Shown: positions 1-13,958, numbered from the stretch's first letter. The stretch is 64,000 nucleotides of DNA from Apium graveolens (GCF_009905375.1 NC_133650.1:145584476-145648475), one strand, 5' to 3'. The notes: generated by a model from the sequence alone, not told the origin. Numbers and translations are program-made.

Positions 1-1275
1 GTCAATCTAGCCCTAATGGCCAAGTCTGATGAGACAGAGACAAGTTCCTCAAGCAATCAGGTAATTACTACAAACCTTGCACATCTATCTAAAGCTGAGT
101 GTAATGATGCCATAAATGACATGTCTACAGAATTATATCATTTGCGTGTTACACTTAAGTCTCTTACTAAAGAAAATGCTAAAATCAAAGAAAACAATTT
201 GTTTTTAAGTGAGAGAAATAATGTGCTTGAGTCTCAGTTTATTGATTTTGAGAAATTAAGAATTGAGTGTAAGATTGCCAAGGAGGAATTAACCGAGTCC
301 TTGAAAAAGGAAGAGATTTTAAAGAAGCAGCTCAGACGTGAACAAGAGGTGATTAAAGCATGGAAAACATCCAGGGATGTCCATGCTCAAATCACCAAAG
401 TTCAAGGAATTGAGTCTTTCTGTGATGAAGCCTGGAAAAAGAACAAAGACAAACTAGAACCTAATTTGGTAGATGGACTGCTAACAGATGTAGACTCGAC
501 GGATGATGAGGACTATCCGTCGGATAACAAAAAATGTTATCCGTCGAATGATGAAAATCCTCATCCGTCGGCTGTGAGCAAGCCCATTAGCAAAGCCAAA
601 CTAATCAAGCTGAATGAGAAGTATGGGTCTGTTTCCAAGAACTTTATTTCAGGAGAGTCAAGTCAAGTTAAGAAAGAGAAAAAGGATAATGTTGGTCACA
701 TGACTGTCAAATAGTTAAGTGACAGAATTGAGAAAATTGAGGTAAAAACAGAGATGAAAAGGAAAAACAATAGGAATGGTAAAGTAGGGATTAACAAACA
801 CAATAACTACATACCTGATAAATATGCTCCTAGAAAAATCTGTGTCAAGTGTGGTAGTGTAAATCATTTGTCTGTTAATTACAAATCTGCCATGCCTACT
901 CCCATATATGTTCAGTCTAAATTTCCTAACATAAATGCCATGCCTCCCATGCCTGTTAATGCTATGCCTACACAGAAATGAATGCACAGTTTGCTAATAT
1001 GTCATTTGCACCTAATCCTTATTATGCTGCATATAGTATGCCACAAATGCCATTTAGCATGCCTTACTGGAATAACATGTTCAGACCAAGCATGCCATTT
1101 CCTGTTAATCATAATATGCATGATAATTTTGTTGCAATGAATGGTTTCAAAGGTCCAATCCAAATGACTAAGGATGAATCTAAATTCCTAAGTCAAATGA
1201 GATAAGACCTAAGAAACAGAAAAAGAAAGCTAACAAGGAGGACCCAAGGAAACTTGGGTACCAAAATCAACTTGA
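1..1275 (+). pseudogene. gag: gag of copia A1, 3' part, broken
   Basis: This is the C-terminal part of the structural polyprotein that packages element RNA. The frame is open from base 1. A charged, heptad-like coiled coil spans about 150-400. A Ser/Asp/Pro-rich stretch at 495-571 is built from the CGACGGAT motif. A zinc knuckle sits at 841-882 with spacing Cx2Cx4Hx4, but the last ligand is Tyr instead of Cys. A Met/Pro-rich tail follows to about 1200. Breaks are TAG at 712-714, TGA at 979-981 and a further frame change before the terminal TGA at 1273-1275. Its first 64 bases match 49614-49677 with a single mismatch, which ties A1 and A2 to one family. The assignment to gag is firm; the exact original end is inferred from a Trp-Val-Pro-Lys ending shared in type with element B. 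Confidence 0.85.
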
Positions 1276-1292
1276 TTTGATTTTGATGTGTG

Positions 1293-4218
1293 CAGGGAAA
1301 CAGAAAGAATCTTTGGTACTTGGATAGTGGTTGTTCAAGACACATGACTGGTGATTCTACCCTGCTCACAGAGTTTAAGGAGAGAGCTGGCCCAATTATT
1401 ACTTTTGGAGATGACAACAAGGGTTACTGTGGGATATGGCTTGATTTCAAAGGACAATGTCATCATTGAGGAGGTTGCCTTAGTGGATGGTCTCAAACAT
1501 TAGCTGTTGAGTATCAGCCAGCTTTGTGACAAAGTCAATTCAGTAACCTTCAACTCAGAAGCATATGTTGTGACTAATAAAAGAAGCAACAAAGTGGTTC
1601 TCACTGGTGTGAGAAAAGGAAATGTGTACCTAGCTGATTTCAACTCATCTAATAAAGGATCTATAACTTGTCTTCTCAGTAAAGCAAGCCAAGATGAAAG
1701 TTGGCTATGGCACAAGAAGCTATCTCATTTAAACTTCAAGACCATGAATGAGCTGGTAAAGAAAGAAATGGTAAGAGGCATTCCTCTAGTGGAGTTTTCA
1801 AAGGATGGACTGTGTGATGCCTGCCAAAAAGGGAAGCAGATCAAAGCATCATTCAGGAAGAAACTTGATTCAACAATTGAAGAGCCTTTGCAACTGCTTC
1901 ACATGGATTTGTTTGGACTAGTCAATGTATTGTCCATCTCAAGGAAAAGATTTTGCCTAGTAATTGTAGATGATTTCTCAAAGTTCTCTTGGACATATTT
2001 CCTAAAATCTAAAGATGAGGCTAGTGAAATCATCATCAATAACATAAGGCAAGTCAACAATCATCCTAATTTCAAAGTTAAAAGAATCAGGAGTGACAAT
2101 GGAACTGAGTTCAAGAATTCTGTCATGAGATCATTTTGTGAGGAAAATGGGATTCTGCATGAGTTTTCAGCAGCAAGGACTCCACAACAGAATGGAGTAG
2201 TGGAAAGGAAGAACAGATCGCTCATTGAAGCTGCAAGGACAATGCTTGAAGAATCTAAACTACCAACATATTTCTGGGCTAAAGCTGTAAATACTGCATG
2301 CTACACTCAGAACATTTCTCTGGTTAATCAAGCAAGATGCATGACTCCCTATCAATTGTTCAAGAACAAGAAGCTAACTCTCAACTTTCTTCATGTCTTT
2401 GGCTGCAAATGCTATATCCTGAGAAATCAAACTGATCAAAATGGGAAGTTTGATGCTAAAGCAGATGAAGGAATTTTTGTTGGATATGTTGTTGGTAAAG
2501 CATATAGAGTCTACAATCTAAGAACCAACATTGTTGTGGAATCTATACATGTTGTGTTTGATGATAAAAAGATTGAAGGATTGAAAGATGGAGATTACCA
2601 TGAGAGCCTCAAATTCGATAATGTGGAGATGGTTAGTGATGACAGTGATGATGAAAGTGATCAAGAAACAGTGTCTAAGGATAATGCAGACAAATCTACT
2701 ACCAATGAAGCACAAAACTCAACATCTGTCGAGTTGCATAATGTTTCATCCGTCGGAAGGCAATCTGCGTTATCCGTCGGGAGACAACCTGCCTCATCCG
2801 TCGGTACTCAAAATTCACCATTCGTCGGGTTATCAAAAGGTGTAGGAAGTCAAGACAGATCACCAAAACAAAGTTTCCCTTTCTCAAATCAAAGATCCAC
2901 AAACTCAGGGGGAGTTTCTAGCAATCAAAACTCAATCACACATCAAGACAACAATGAGGTCTCTTCATCTAGAGCTAATCTACCTCAACAAAGGAAATGG
3001 ACAAAAGATCACCCCTTTGAGCTTATCATTGGTGATGTTTCTTCTAGAGTTCAAACAAGAAGAGCAACTCAGGAAGAATGTCTATACAGCAGCTTTCTGT
3101 CAAAGGAAGAACCAAAGAAGGTAGAAGCAGCTTTGTTAGATCCTGATTGGATTTTAGCTATGCAGGAGGAGCTAAACCAATTTGAAAGGAATAATGTATG
3201 GAAGCTGGTACCCAAGCCTAAAGGAAAGAATCCAATAGACACCAAGTGGGTATTCAGAAACAAGATGGATGAAAATGGCATAGTAGTCAGGAACAAAGCT
3301 AGATTGGTTGCTAAGGGCTATTTTTAGCAAGAAGGAATTGATTTTGATGAAACATTTGCTCATGTTACAAGACTTGAAGCCATCAGAATCTTCTTAGCCT
3401 ATGCAGCCCATGCCAATTTCAAGGTCTATCAAATGGATGTCAAAAGTGCCTTTCTAAATGGAGATTTGGAGGAAGAAGTATATGTCAGTCAACCTCCTGG
3501 TATTGAAGATCCAAATTTTCCAGAATATGTCTACTATCTTCTGAAAGCACTTTATGGACTGAAGCAAGCACCTAGATACTGGTATGACACTTTATCAAAG
3601 TTCCTTTTGGAAAATCACTTCACAAGAGGTACTGTAGATACAACTTTATTTTTCAGAAATGTTAATGGCTCTAGTATACTTGTTCAAATTTACGTAGATG
3701 ATATTATTTTTGGCTCTACAGATGAGAAACTTTGTAAAAAGTTTGCCAAATTGATGCAAAGTAAGTATGAAATGAGCATGATGGGAGAACTAACCTACTT
3801 TCTTGGTTTACAAGTTAAGCAAGTTAGTGATGGAATATTCATTAGTCAAACTAAATATATTTTTGATCTTTTAAAGAAGTTTGATCTAATGGATTGCATA
3901 TCTGCAAAAACTCCCATGGCCATTGCAACTAAGCTTGAATTAAACACTACTGAAAAGTCTATGGATATCTCAAGTTATAGAGGCATGGTTGGCTCACTTC
4001 TGTAACTAATAGCTAGTAGGCCAGATATAATGTTTGCTACATGTTTATGTGCTAGATTTCAGGCTGATCCTAGAGAATCTCACTTGATAGCTATTAAGAG
4101 AGTTTTCAGATATCTCAAGGGAACACCAAAACTTGGCATTTGGTACCCTAGAGATTCTGGTTTTGATCTAACTGGTCATTCAGATGCAGATTATGCAGGT
4201 TGTAGAATTGATAGAAAG
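1293..4218 (+). pseudogene. pol: pol of copia A1, 5' part (protease-integrase-RT-start of RNase H)
   Basis: The domains run in copia order. Aspartic protease DSG is near 1320. The integrase His/Cys finger (WHKKLSH ... CDACQ) is at about 1708-1830. The integrase core has its Asp in HMDLFG near 1905, Asp in RSDNGTEF near 2090 and Glu in QNGVVERKN near 2190. A Ser/Asp-rich linker lies at 2630-2980. RT starts near 3140 and its YVDD box is at about 3690. RNase H begins with SDADYAGC near 4180. Breaks are a frame change near 1425, TAG at 1500-1502, TAG at 3325-3327 and TAA at 4003-4005. The frame is then cut at 4218 by the G1 insertion and resumes at 27828. RT and integrase catalytic motifs remain readable, so decay is moderate. 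Confidence 0.93.
4214..4218. repeat. Target-site duplication of G1, left copy (GAAAG)
   Basis: GAAAG lies immediately before the first TG of the G1 array and again at 27823-27827 directly after its last CA. A 5-bp duplication is typical of LTR-retroelement integrase. With one copy disregarded, the RNase H reading frame of A1 runs on in frame. Confidence 0.93.
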
Positions 4219-6339
4219 TGTAATAACCCCAATTTTTGGAATTTTTGAAACCCTTATGAATAGTGTTTTTGCTGATTATGCTGAATAAGAAAAATTTTCA
4301 TGCCACACTTTGTAGAGGTTTTTTTATTGTCATTCTGAGATCTTATTAATACTCTATATGGTATATAAGTGTATGTAAAGATCGTCAGAATCCGAATTCG
4401 AACACTTTAATTTTTCCCAAAAATCTACCAGATACCGAAAGAATTGAGTATAAGGTAACAGGATAAAAAGGATTTAAATTCAAGGAGTATAAGAGAGGAT
4501 CATAAAAGGAATATAATGTATTGAGAAAGGTTAAGGGAACCCAAGTAATAAGATCCCGGATATGATCCCTCAAATGATAAAAGAGAACGAAAGTTAAGCG
4601 AACCGTATAACAGATCATCGATCATTAGCCAAGTGATTAGGAGTTAATCAAAGAGTTAGTGGAGGATGATGTTATCTCACCAACAAGAAGAGGAAAAGTG
4701 TGGGAGGATGACATAAGCATGACCAAAAGGGAAGGAATTGTTGGATTATTCTGAGCCACACAATTTTTACCATGGTAACAACCTAATTAACAAGCAAATC
4801 ATCACATAAATACCTAGGCAACCAAACAAGAAGCATTTCTTCTCCCCCCTCATTCTTGCTCTCGGCTTTTCCATGAAAAGTAAAGGAAAATTTTCAAAAC
4901 TTAAGCTACACACCTTCAAAAATCAAGAGGTTTGTTCCTTTAGCTTCCATAATTCATAACTTAGATGAGCCATAAGTTTAAGCTCAAGATTCCATGTTTA
5001 ACATTGCTAATCAATTCATCAAAATTCTTGGTGAATAGTGTTTTCAAGAAACTAACTTTGTGTTTTCTTATGTTTTCTTCAAGATCCAAGCTTAGTAGAG
5101 ATAGTTAGTGGTTATTTAAGGCTTCCTAAGTGATTCTCCACTCTCCAAGGAAGATATAACCCCTCCAAACCCTGACTTTACTTTGAGTATTAGGTTTGGT
5201 TTTGTTTTTTATAGTTCATAAGAGCATGATTCTTGTATGTTTATAGTTTGGTTGGAATTATAATGATTTTGGGTTATAAATCTTGGTTGTTGGTTGATGA
5301 ACCTTAAGTATAGTTAGTAGCTCTTGTTTGAGATTGAATAAGTTGGAAAAATCATGAGTTTATGGACTGAGTTAGTAAGGTTTGGATGAAGTTTGGTGGT
5401 ATTGGTGGTTATGGGTTGATTTGTGGTTGATTGGAGTAGTTTAAACTTTGGTAATCGCGTAAACATAGCCGTCGTAATGCCCGATTTACTTTAGACTGTT
5501 TTTGTTCTTAACATCAGGACCCGTGAACTCACTGTTAGGTTTTGACCATTGCCATGTTTAGATAGTTCATGTTACGATCTTCGTTTTGATATGTGGTTCG
5601 CTTGAATCCGATGTACAGTTTAGGAGAAACGACAGTTTTAAGTAACGGTATTTCGCGAACGAACCATTACCCCTCGCCTTACTTTGAAACATTGGTTAAG
5701 GCCCTTAAATGACTAATTGGATTATGAAACAATTATGTAAAGTGGGTTAGACAGTTGGTAGGGTACTCGCGAAAGAATCTCCTTAAAACTCTTAATGGTT
5801 AATTTATTAAAAATGGTGGAGCCAAGGGTACTCGAATGACTTTTGTGATTCGTTAAGCGTAGAAGTGACCATAAACGAACGTTAGGGTTCAATTGGTTAA
5901 AGTCTAGTTTCTTAAGCGATCGGGGTTTAATTCCGACTTATGTTATTGTTCATAGGTTATCGGACCCACTCTAAGCTTAAGTCTATTCGGGAGCACTCAG
6001 GCAAGTTTTCTACCCGTTAAACTGTTATTGTGATGTATATATGTATATGCATTATCTTGTGATAGATAAATGATGGTTAATTAGCAAATCTTGTGATATA
6101 TTGGAACATGCTGATATGGAATATATGCATGTCTGTTTCGTAATCTTGATATCTATCTGTTGATTCCAATGCTTATAGTTGCATAATACATATGCTAGAG
6201 ATAAGCAGTAGTTGCGTATATCCTTAGTATAAGGGACCCAAAGGTGAACATTTTCTAAACCGGGAGGCGATGTTCCCGAGTATATTATATATATATATAT
6301 ATATATAGTTTTCGAAACTATTAATCGAATAAGGTTTAT

Positions 6340-6530
6340 TCGATAACTTTATTTTATTAAATGAATATTACTTTGAATATTCATTCGAGGACTTATGACT
6401 CCGTTTATTTTATTTAAATGAATATTATATTGAATATTCATTCGAGGACTTACGACTCTGTTTATTCTATTTAATGAATATTATTTAGAATATTCATTCG
6501 AGGACTTATGACTCCGCTTATTTATTAAAT
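6340..6530 (+). repeat. AT-rich tandem repeat inside G1 LTR 1
   Basis: Three imperfect units of about 56-57 bp each contain ATTCGAGGACTTA, at about 6383, 6440 and 6496. The same array is in LTR 2 (about 16100-16275) and LTR 3 (about 25905-26065). The reverse-strand G2 LTRs have a longer version at about 34040-34290 and 43830-44065. Confidence 0.85.
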
Positions 6531-6971
6531 AATATTCTTTATTTTATTAAAGAATAATGTTTCGATAATCAAACTTATTTTCGATTATTCAAATAAAGAT
6601 CATACTTTCGTATAAGTATATCTTTGGTTATTTAATATTCATTTCAAGTATTAGTTTTAAAAATTCTACTTCAAAATAATATTCAGATATTTCTAATATA
6701 TTGGAACTGATTTATTTTATTAAATCAGCATTACTCTAAACATTCTTAAAAATGTTTTCGAGTCTTCAAAATGATTTTTAAAAGTTAGGACGGATCCCAA
6801 AACTCAGTTTTATATTTAAGATCCTTCTTTCGAAGGGGATTTAAATACTCGCTCAAAACCTGAGGGATCCGGCTCTGTGGTATATTTTACATTCACAACG
6901 AGGTTGTTGTTTTGACAAACAGTTTGATTACTTGCCCAATGTTCGGGAAGTAAGCCCATCTAATTGAGTCG

Positions 6972-7066
6972 GCATAAGCGACAGGCCGGGGTACGGTCTA
7001 TCAAAGTGTAAGTGGCTGGGTGGCAGTTCATCAACGCGTAAGAGGCCGGGTGGCGGTCCAGCACAA
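6972..7066 (+). repeat. GC-rich imperfect tandem inside G1 LTR 1
   Basis: About three diverged units of roughly 30-36 bp share a GTAAG..GGC.GGGTGGC core. They stand out as the only GC-rich island in an AT-rich LTR. Equivalents lie at about 16772-16866 and 26562-26656, and on the other strand at about 33464-33560 and 43245-43330. Confidence 0.7.
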
Positions 7067-8238
7067 GGTCCTAATACGACCAGGGTGATGACCGGTGGGG
7101 GATTCATCCATCTACTAGTAGAAAAGGTTACTTATTGGTATCTTTGCCTGATCATCAAGATATCGGGTTTATGCCAAAATTCTTTTCTTTCCAAATTCAT
7201 TGGATATTGCAACTCTATTCATACTTTACATGACAGAGGTTTTCAAGAAATGTATGGGAGATATATATGAATATATATATATATCGAGACTTAATGAAGT
7301 ATCTCGTAACTTCATTTCATTCAATGATATTTCAAAGATTGAATCTATTCAAATCTTATCTTGTAGTCTCATCTATGTGATGAACTTTTGAAACTAATTA
7401 TAACTTGAACGGTGGTAGTTCAAGTAGTATTCAGAAAAGATATAAGTATATTGGAGTATCTTGTAACTTCATCTTTTAAACTTATATCTAGTAAATGATT
7501 ATCTTATGCATGTCAAATATTTTCAGAAAAATATTGAGACAAGGGTAGATATATGAGATCACCTCGCAACGATATTTTTATATAGTTATAAACTAGAACT
7601 ATGTGTGTATTATGCATGGCAGAATATTTCAAAGATTTTGAAAAGTATATATATATATACTGAATATTTTGCGACTTGGTCGCGTTAAGATATCAGCTTT
7701 GTTCATTTCTTCTTGACCAAGACTTTCATGAGTACTATTAGAATGCTCATATATTGTTAATTATTATACATATTATTTCGGCGGGCTTGTTGCTCACCCT
7801 TGCTTTTTTCTTTCATCACACAACAACAGATAGAAAAGTTTAACATGACCAAGCTTCTAATTCGCAAGCGGTTAGGAAACGTTCCGCAGTTTCCTGGAAG
7901 CGTTGATGCCACTGTAGCTGAGGTAGGAATTACCAATAGGCTAGGCTTCCAACTTTTGATGAACCAGACTTATGTATATTATGAATTGTAATAATGGCAA
8001 TGAATACGTAAATTATTAAGAAACCCTTTGGAGGTGAAATGGTTTATAATTGTGGAATAAAATGACTTGTGTTATTTTTGGTATTCATCTCTGAGACTAT
8101 AACTTGTGGTGTGTGTGTGTATATTGTGGGGTCACAGTACGCAGCAGTTGGTTGATTGTTAAGATTAAGTATGGATAAGGGAAATGGAACTCGTGACAAC
8201 CCGAATCCCCGACCCCGGATTTGGGGGTGTTACAGAAA

Positions 8239-8250
8239 TGGTATCAGAGC
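8239..8250 (+). other. Primer binding site, G1 unit 1
   Basis: TGGTATCAGAGC lies four bases after the LTR end. It is complementary to the 3' end of plant initiator tRNA-Met and marks the start of minus-strand DNA synthesis. Confidence 0.92.
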
Positions 8251-8421
8251 TAAGCGTTATCAACCTCAGAGATGATACGGCGTTAAGATAATAAGTTCAC
8301 TAAGGTAATAAGAACTCTTGCCAAGTTCATAGAAGGGCTACCTAACATAGTACTGACAGTTAAAACCTTTATGGGAACCCTTATGAATATCGTGATAGTA
8401 ACATAGTTCGTTATCATATAG

Positions 8422-9269
8422 GGCAGCGGGGCACCGAACCCTGAGGTTCAGGGGCATCAGCATGAGGATGTTTTATTACATGTTGGGGATCAAATTGTGA
8501 ATCCGATAGAGTACCCTAGCGAGGGACCGGATGAGATTCATGTTGGGAATGTTGTAGTTGAGGATGTTGTCCTAGAAGGGATTGCTGCTGAGGAGGATCT
8601 CGTGGAGGGTCCTGACGATAATAAAGAGAGGACTGCTGAGGAATTGATGACCGTAGTCAGGGTGGCTACCAGAGCTAGAATGGCCGCGAGGGTGGCACTA
8701 GAGGATGAAGAGTTACCAAGGGCATAGAGTATAATGAGGGCAGAAGAAGTGGGGCCTTCCACGACACTAGTTATACCAGTATCAGACCCTCTTCCAGAGG
8801 TTCTTGTAGACATCCATGAGGTTCCACCAATTCCTGTTCCCTCCCCTGTACAGAGCCCAGCACCTACTGAGGAAATGACACCATTATCTCTGGCACCATT
8901 GTCACCTGATACCGTGCTTGGTTATCCATTTGGGTCTCCTGGGTCTGCACCACCTGCACCCCATGGACTGCTAGATGCTACCACTCAGGCTTCTCTTATC
9001 ACTGATTTTCAGATGACCCTGGGTGGTCTGTCTGAGGCCCGTAATGTTAGGAGTGATCTATTGGATCGACTCACTGCACCAAGGATTGAGGGCGGGTACT
9101 TCCGGCAAGATTAGCGTATAGCATGGACATGATTGAGGCTACCACCTGAATTACAGCTAGATGCCATCTTGAGGGTCAGGTTGATCCAGCTCTACTTGCG
9201 ACTATCTTAGACCTCATCACCTCTGTGATGGAGAAGGTTAAGGATGTCATGCGTGCCCGCATTTCTTGA
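8422..9269 (+). pseudogene. Extra ORF between PBS and gag, G1 unit 1
   Basis: The frame is open after TAG at 8419-8421. It encodes an acidic Glu/Asp/Val-rich part to about 8640, an Arg/Ala-rich patch (about 8660-8720), a Pro/Ser-rich middle (about 8820-8970) and a helical-looking C-terminal part. I do not recognise the family. No zinc knuckle, protease or RT motif is present, and no convincing start codon is visible. Breaks are TAG at 8725-8727 and a one-base loss near 9091 relative to the second unit. It could be an N-terminal gag extension or a separate ORF upstream of gag; I cannot tell which. Confidence 0.55.
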
Positions 9270-9679
9270 TCCGTAATAGTGTGCAGAGTCTGAGCAATCT
9301 GACAAGGATTTCATGCAGCACCACTTTTGGAGGATTTGCTTAAGTTATGAACGATTAAGTTTTAATGAGTAGATGATTATCTGTGGTAGTAGTTTTAGGA
9401 TAGAAACGATCAGGCCAAATGGTGTAATTCTATTTCAGGTGTTTAGTTGTTGTACCCTCGAACAAATGGTTATGTATATATTCGTTCCTTTCAGTTCAGA
9501 TCAGTTTGTGGTGAATAAGTTCATATTGTTAATGGCACTATTAACATTTAAGAGTGTCATGAAGTTATAGAACTTGAGAATTCATAATTTGCAATCATGC
9601 AAGGACTGAACGAGGGAAAGACTTAAGCAAAGTAAGTAAGACAAATATAAAGAGATTCTAAAAATTTTTCCAAACATTA

Positions 9680-12600
9680 TGCCCCCACGAAGAATAAGAT
9701 TTAGGGCAAACCCTGAATGTGATAATCAGGGAGGTCGCAATTAAGATAGAAGGAACCATAACATAATGAAATGAAAAACAAGGATTTTAACGTATAAGAT
9801 AACCCTTATTATAGGAGAAGGATGAAACATTTCATACTGAGAAAACAGAACTCGAGCATGATAAGGAAACCCGAGAAGGTACTCATATACGGAAATTCAT
9901 GGACTTGTCTAAACAGAGCTTATGCTCTTATTCCCAACCACCACCTTGAGGAAACAATGCGGTAGGAAATCCTTTCATGACCTTTAAGTCATTAAGCTCT
10001 CAGAGTTCCAAGGAACAGGTTGACCCAGTCGAGGCAAGAGCTTGGCTAAAGGAAATATAGGAATCATTTGAGATTCTAAATGATTGACGAAGCGCAAAAG
10101 ACTGTTTTTGTCACTTACCTTCCTAAGAGAGGCCACCCGTTAGTGAAAGGCCAAGAAAGGCACGGAGCCAGAGGTTATAATAAACTGATTAAAGTTCAGA
10201 CAATTGTTTTCGGGAAAGTAATTCCCAAGGTTAAGGAGATAGTGTAAAAGCTTTAGAGCCGAAACAAAGGCGGATGAGTATGATAAATTATGAATCTAAG
10301 ATTGTAAAAGTTGTCAAGATTCGTTCCGATGACAAGAATCCCAGAACAACGTGATGTTTGAAGTCAATGATTAGTGGATTAATGAAATGATTGTAAGAGA
10401 AAGGAAAAAAAACTGAAGTGGGAAGAAATAAAAAGGCAATACAATTTGAGGAATGATAAGGGAGTTGGGTATGAGGAAACCCTAAAGACTCGTAGCAATA
10501 GAAATAGAAAAGTATGTAATCGTCAGGATGAGGGTGATTCACTATGAGTTAAAGTTGATGGTTGAAGGCATAAGAGATACATATATTTTATCCCCTGTAA
10601 GTTGGGAGGATTCGAGGAAACCTTGAGATAGTTCGAAGGATAAATAATGAAACATGGATAGACTGAGGAGACAATAAAGTAAGAAATTAAGAAAAATTGG
10701 ATGAAGGAAGTGACATTCAAGAATGTGAAGTGTAAGACCGGTGGAATGATACCCAGAAAGGGAGACGCCAGGTATGAATGACATCCCAACATTGAGATGA
10801 CTGTTGAGATAAACAACAAAAGTAAATGAGGAATTATTAAGAAGAAGTTCACGTTGAACACGACCAATATCTTCCAGAACATCCTTGTTATCGTTACCAA
10901 ATTAGGCAAGAAAAGCGGATAACCGTTGTTATCTTTTTGAGGCCATATTAATTGACCTCATTTTGAATACAGAGGTTATTGTGAAATTGGTATAGACTAT
11001 CGAGGTGGGAATGATTGAATAAGATAATCTATCAAGGATATATGACTTGATTTATCCATGGAAGGATGCAAGTACCTTTTTAAAGGTGAAGTTAAGGATA
11101 TAACTTCGATAACTTGAGTTGAACCCTAGGGAAATGCATAAAGGTTGGCATTTCGCCCTTAATAGGGACAATATGAGTTTTGATAGTATGGAACGAAGGA
11201 CTAAGGTAACAACAACCTTTAAAGGTCAGTAGAGAAATTTTTCTGAAGTACATAGACAATGGTTCTAGTATTAGTAAATGGTATTTTGATATGCCCTGTA
11301 TATAGGGAATACCAGAGGAACGATTCAAGGATAACCTTAGAGGTTTTACAAGGAGAAAGGTAATATTCAAAGTTCTCAAGAATAGAAATTTTGATGAAGG
11401 AAATATGACGTAATTATAATAATGCCAGGTGGGGCACGTGTTGAACCATAAGAAAGTATAGATCGATCCAATGAGGGTTGAGATTGGTGAAAACAAGAAG
11501 GACCCAAGATAAGAGACGTCCTAAGTATGATCGAGAGTCAGTCGTGGCAATGTTCACATCTAAAGACTAAGGCAATGACTTATGGAAAAATGGTGATATA
11601 TTTTTTTTACCAAAGCGTAAGGAAGAGCATCTTCACATAAGCAGTGATTGAAATGAGGTAGAAAAATTATTTGGAGGTGGTTAAAATGACATTGACTGTA
11701 AGGAAATTTTACTATCAGGAAAGGCCAAAGAGGTGGCCGACACTTTAAAGGTAAGAGGATAATTATAGGTGCTCGTGCCAGAGGAATACAGTGATGATGG
11801 TTAAAGCTGTGAAGGTTGTATTATGGTTTGGAAGATTGACATTCCTTCTGATGACTTTGCAATACCCAACCGTAATAGTAGTTGGTAAAGGTTTAATTCA
11901 TGTAATCGCCATGAGCGGGCTATCTATCTCAGAAGGTACTATCTTGAGATAAGCCAGGACCATGTTTCAAAAAGGACTAAACGAACCTTTGAGATAAGTC
12001 TTCTATTTAAGGAATATGATTAAGAATGGTATTAACCTGCTATCGTTGCTTTGATTGAAACTCTTCTGTAATTTTATCTGCTTCATGTCATGAATGTACA
12101 TCAGGATCTGGAGTGTTCTTCATGAATCATGAATGGTGATTATGTTAACTCCTTAGAAGAATTTGATACGACATGTATGGACTCCGTATGGTTAGCTATT
12201 AAGATTCCAAGGAAAACGAATGACGACAGTAGGTCAGTGGTGGACCATAGTAATGCAGCAGCGATTCTTTAAATAGTGAGCCGATTACAACCGGGAGAGT
12301 TGTAGTGTAATGGATGTTGAGATTGGGTACCACTAATCGGGTTGTGGTGATGTATAAGTTATCATTAATAGACTAATTAAGTCAATTATCTACCTATTGA
12401 ATATTTATTCCTTCTTATGAATAGAGAGTCGTATTACTATACGAGGAAGGTTGCAGTACATGCATAGAATTCTAGTAACGATGATGTCTACAAAGAAATC
12501 CCAGATTCGATGTTTGCTGTCGAGGGAATTTCAACGGTGATTGTTTATAAGCTCGAGCAAAAGCATGGGTCCGTAGAATGATGGATGGAATAGTGAAAGA

Positions 12601-13958
12601 TTCAGGAACATGAATTGCGATGCTATAATACTTGATGTTGATATATACACACATATGTTTTGTTCTCTTATGACAAACCTCTATAGTTCAAAGGTAGATT
12701 CCAAGTCAGATATTTTGTGGCAGTATTCTTTTCATATTCAATCCTCTTCAATTCCTTCTTTTCTCTCCTGTTCATTTTGTATAAGCTGAGAAGAACAACC
12801 CTTCCAGAAGGGGAGGTATTGTCGAATGACTATCTATCTGTATGATAGAACCCTACTAGGATACCACATGTTGTTTAATTGCTTGTCAAGTACTAAAGGC
12901 TGGCCACCTTCTGTACTAACTATGCAATAGAACAAGTGTTCATGATCATAGTGATATCTCAATAAATTCTTTTACTTCTATACGATGGATCAAGCTTTCG
13001 AAGATGGAAGCTGCTAGAAAGGAAGTAGTATCAGTGCGGTGGTATTCTGAATCTAACACGTTCGTGATACTAAGGTTGACGCAATTATTAAAAGGTTATA
13101 GAATGCTAACGAGCAGAAGTATAACCAGTATAGTATTATGTACAGAAGATAGTAATAACTACGAACTGGAAAAGAATGGGTATTGAGAAGCAAAACCTAT
13201 AATGCTAGAAGCTATTATGAGAGTCTGTGCAATAAACTTGAAAGAATTTGGAATGGTCACTTAGCACGGATTGAGTTTTCTTACGACAATAGATCGTATG
13301 TCAGTATCAGGATATCGCCTTATGAGATCCTTGAGGGAAGACAATGTCGATCACCCTTATGTTAGGATGAAGATTATAGAGCGCAAGATGCTCGGACCCG
13401 CAGTAGTCCAAAGGACCAAGGATATAATATATCTAATCAGAGGAGGGCTGGTAGTAGCCCAAGATGGACATAAGAAGTATGTTGATTTGACACGAAAGGA
13501 CAAAGAATAGGAAGTAGGGGACCTAGTGCTGTTATAGGTATTCCCTTGGAAAAGATGGATGTGGTTCAGAAAGAAAGTAAAGCTAAGCACACGAATTATT
13601 GGACCCTTGGATATATTAAGACGTATTGGGAAGTTAGCATATGAGCTAGCCCTACCCCCGAACATGTAGCAAATTCATAACGTGTTCCACGTATCAATGT
13701 TAAAGAAGTATAATTCGGATGCCAGACAAATAGGGGCATATGCGCGCATAGACATGCAACCAGACGTAACCTATATGGAGCAACCGGGAAGGGTTATAGA
13801 TCAAAAAGGGACAAGTGCTTAGGAGAAGGGATTATCAAGCTAGTCAGAGTTGGTGGTAGAACCACAATGTGAGAAAATTTACTTGAGAGTTAGAAAGTGC
13901 AATGCTAAGAAAGTATCCCTATTCATTTTTATCTGATTCCGGGACGGAATCCTTTTAA
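9680..13958 (+). pseudogene. gag-pol: Degenerate gypsy gag-pol, G1 unit 1
   Basis: A gag-like start, MPPRRIRF, at 9680 runs into TAA after 22 codons. A gag core remnant (EARAWLKEI) is near 10040. RT remnants include IDYR near 10995 and YSKFSR near 11370. An RNase H end remnant (GKAKEVADTL) is near 11720. The integrase core remnant at 13183-13368 contains YEILEGRQCRSPLC, a gypsy integrase signature. The integrase/chromodomain-like tail ends YPYSF...SDSGTESF with TAA at 13956-13958, overlapping the purine tract. Stops and shifts occur every few dozen codons, so no protein can be made. Antisense open frames here (for example 10523-10909, 11092-11496) are chance frames. Confidence 0.8.

Larger units (their letters stand above)
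4219..8234 (+). repeat. G1 LTR 1 (5' outer LTR)
   Basis: The LTR is bounded by TG...CA, with GAAAG on the left and a PBS four bases after the right end. It is unusually long for a plant gypsy LTR. Sub-features are a TA microsatellite at about 6279-6307, a three-unit AT-rich tandem at about 6340-6530 and a GC-rich imperfect tandem at 6972-7066. It also holds two short ORFs conserved in position across related LTRs (7085-7270 and 7800-7991). Otherwise it looks non-coding. Confidence 0.93.

Noticed and set aside
6279..6307. TA-dinucleotide runs in the LTRs as regulatory TATA boxes
   Set aside because: They are variable-length microsatellites; no start context supports a promoter there.
10523..11496. 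Long antisense ORFs with hydrophobic residues in the gypsy internals (10523-10909, 11092-11496, 13357-13665 and equivalents)
   Set aside because: They lie opposite degenerate gag-pol, have no start context or family motif, and are repeated only because the internals are near copies.
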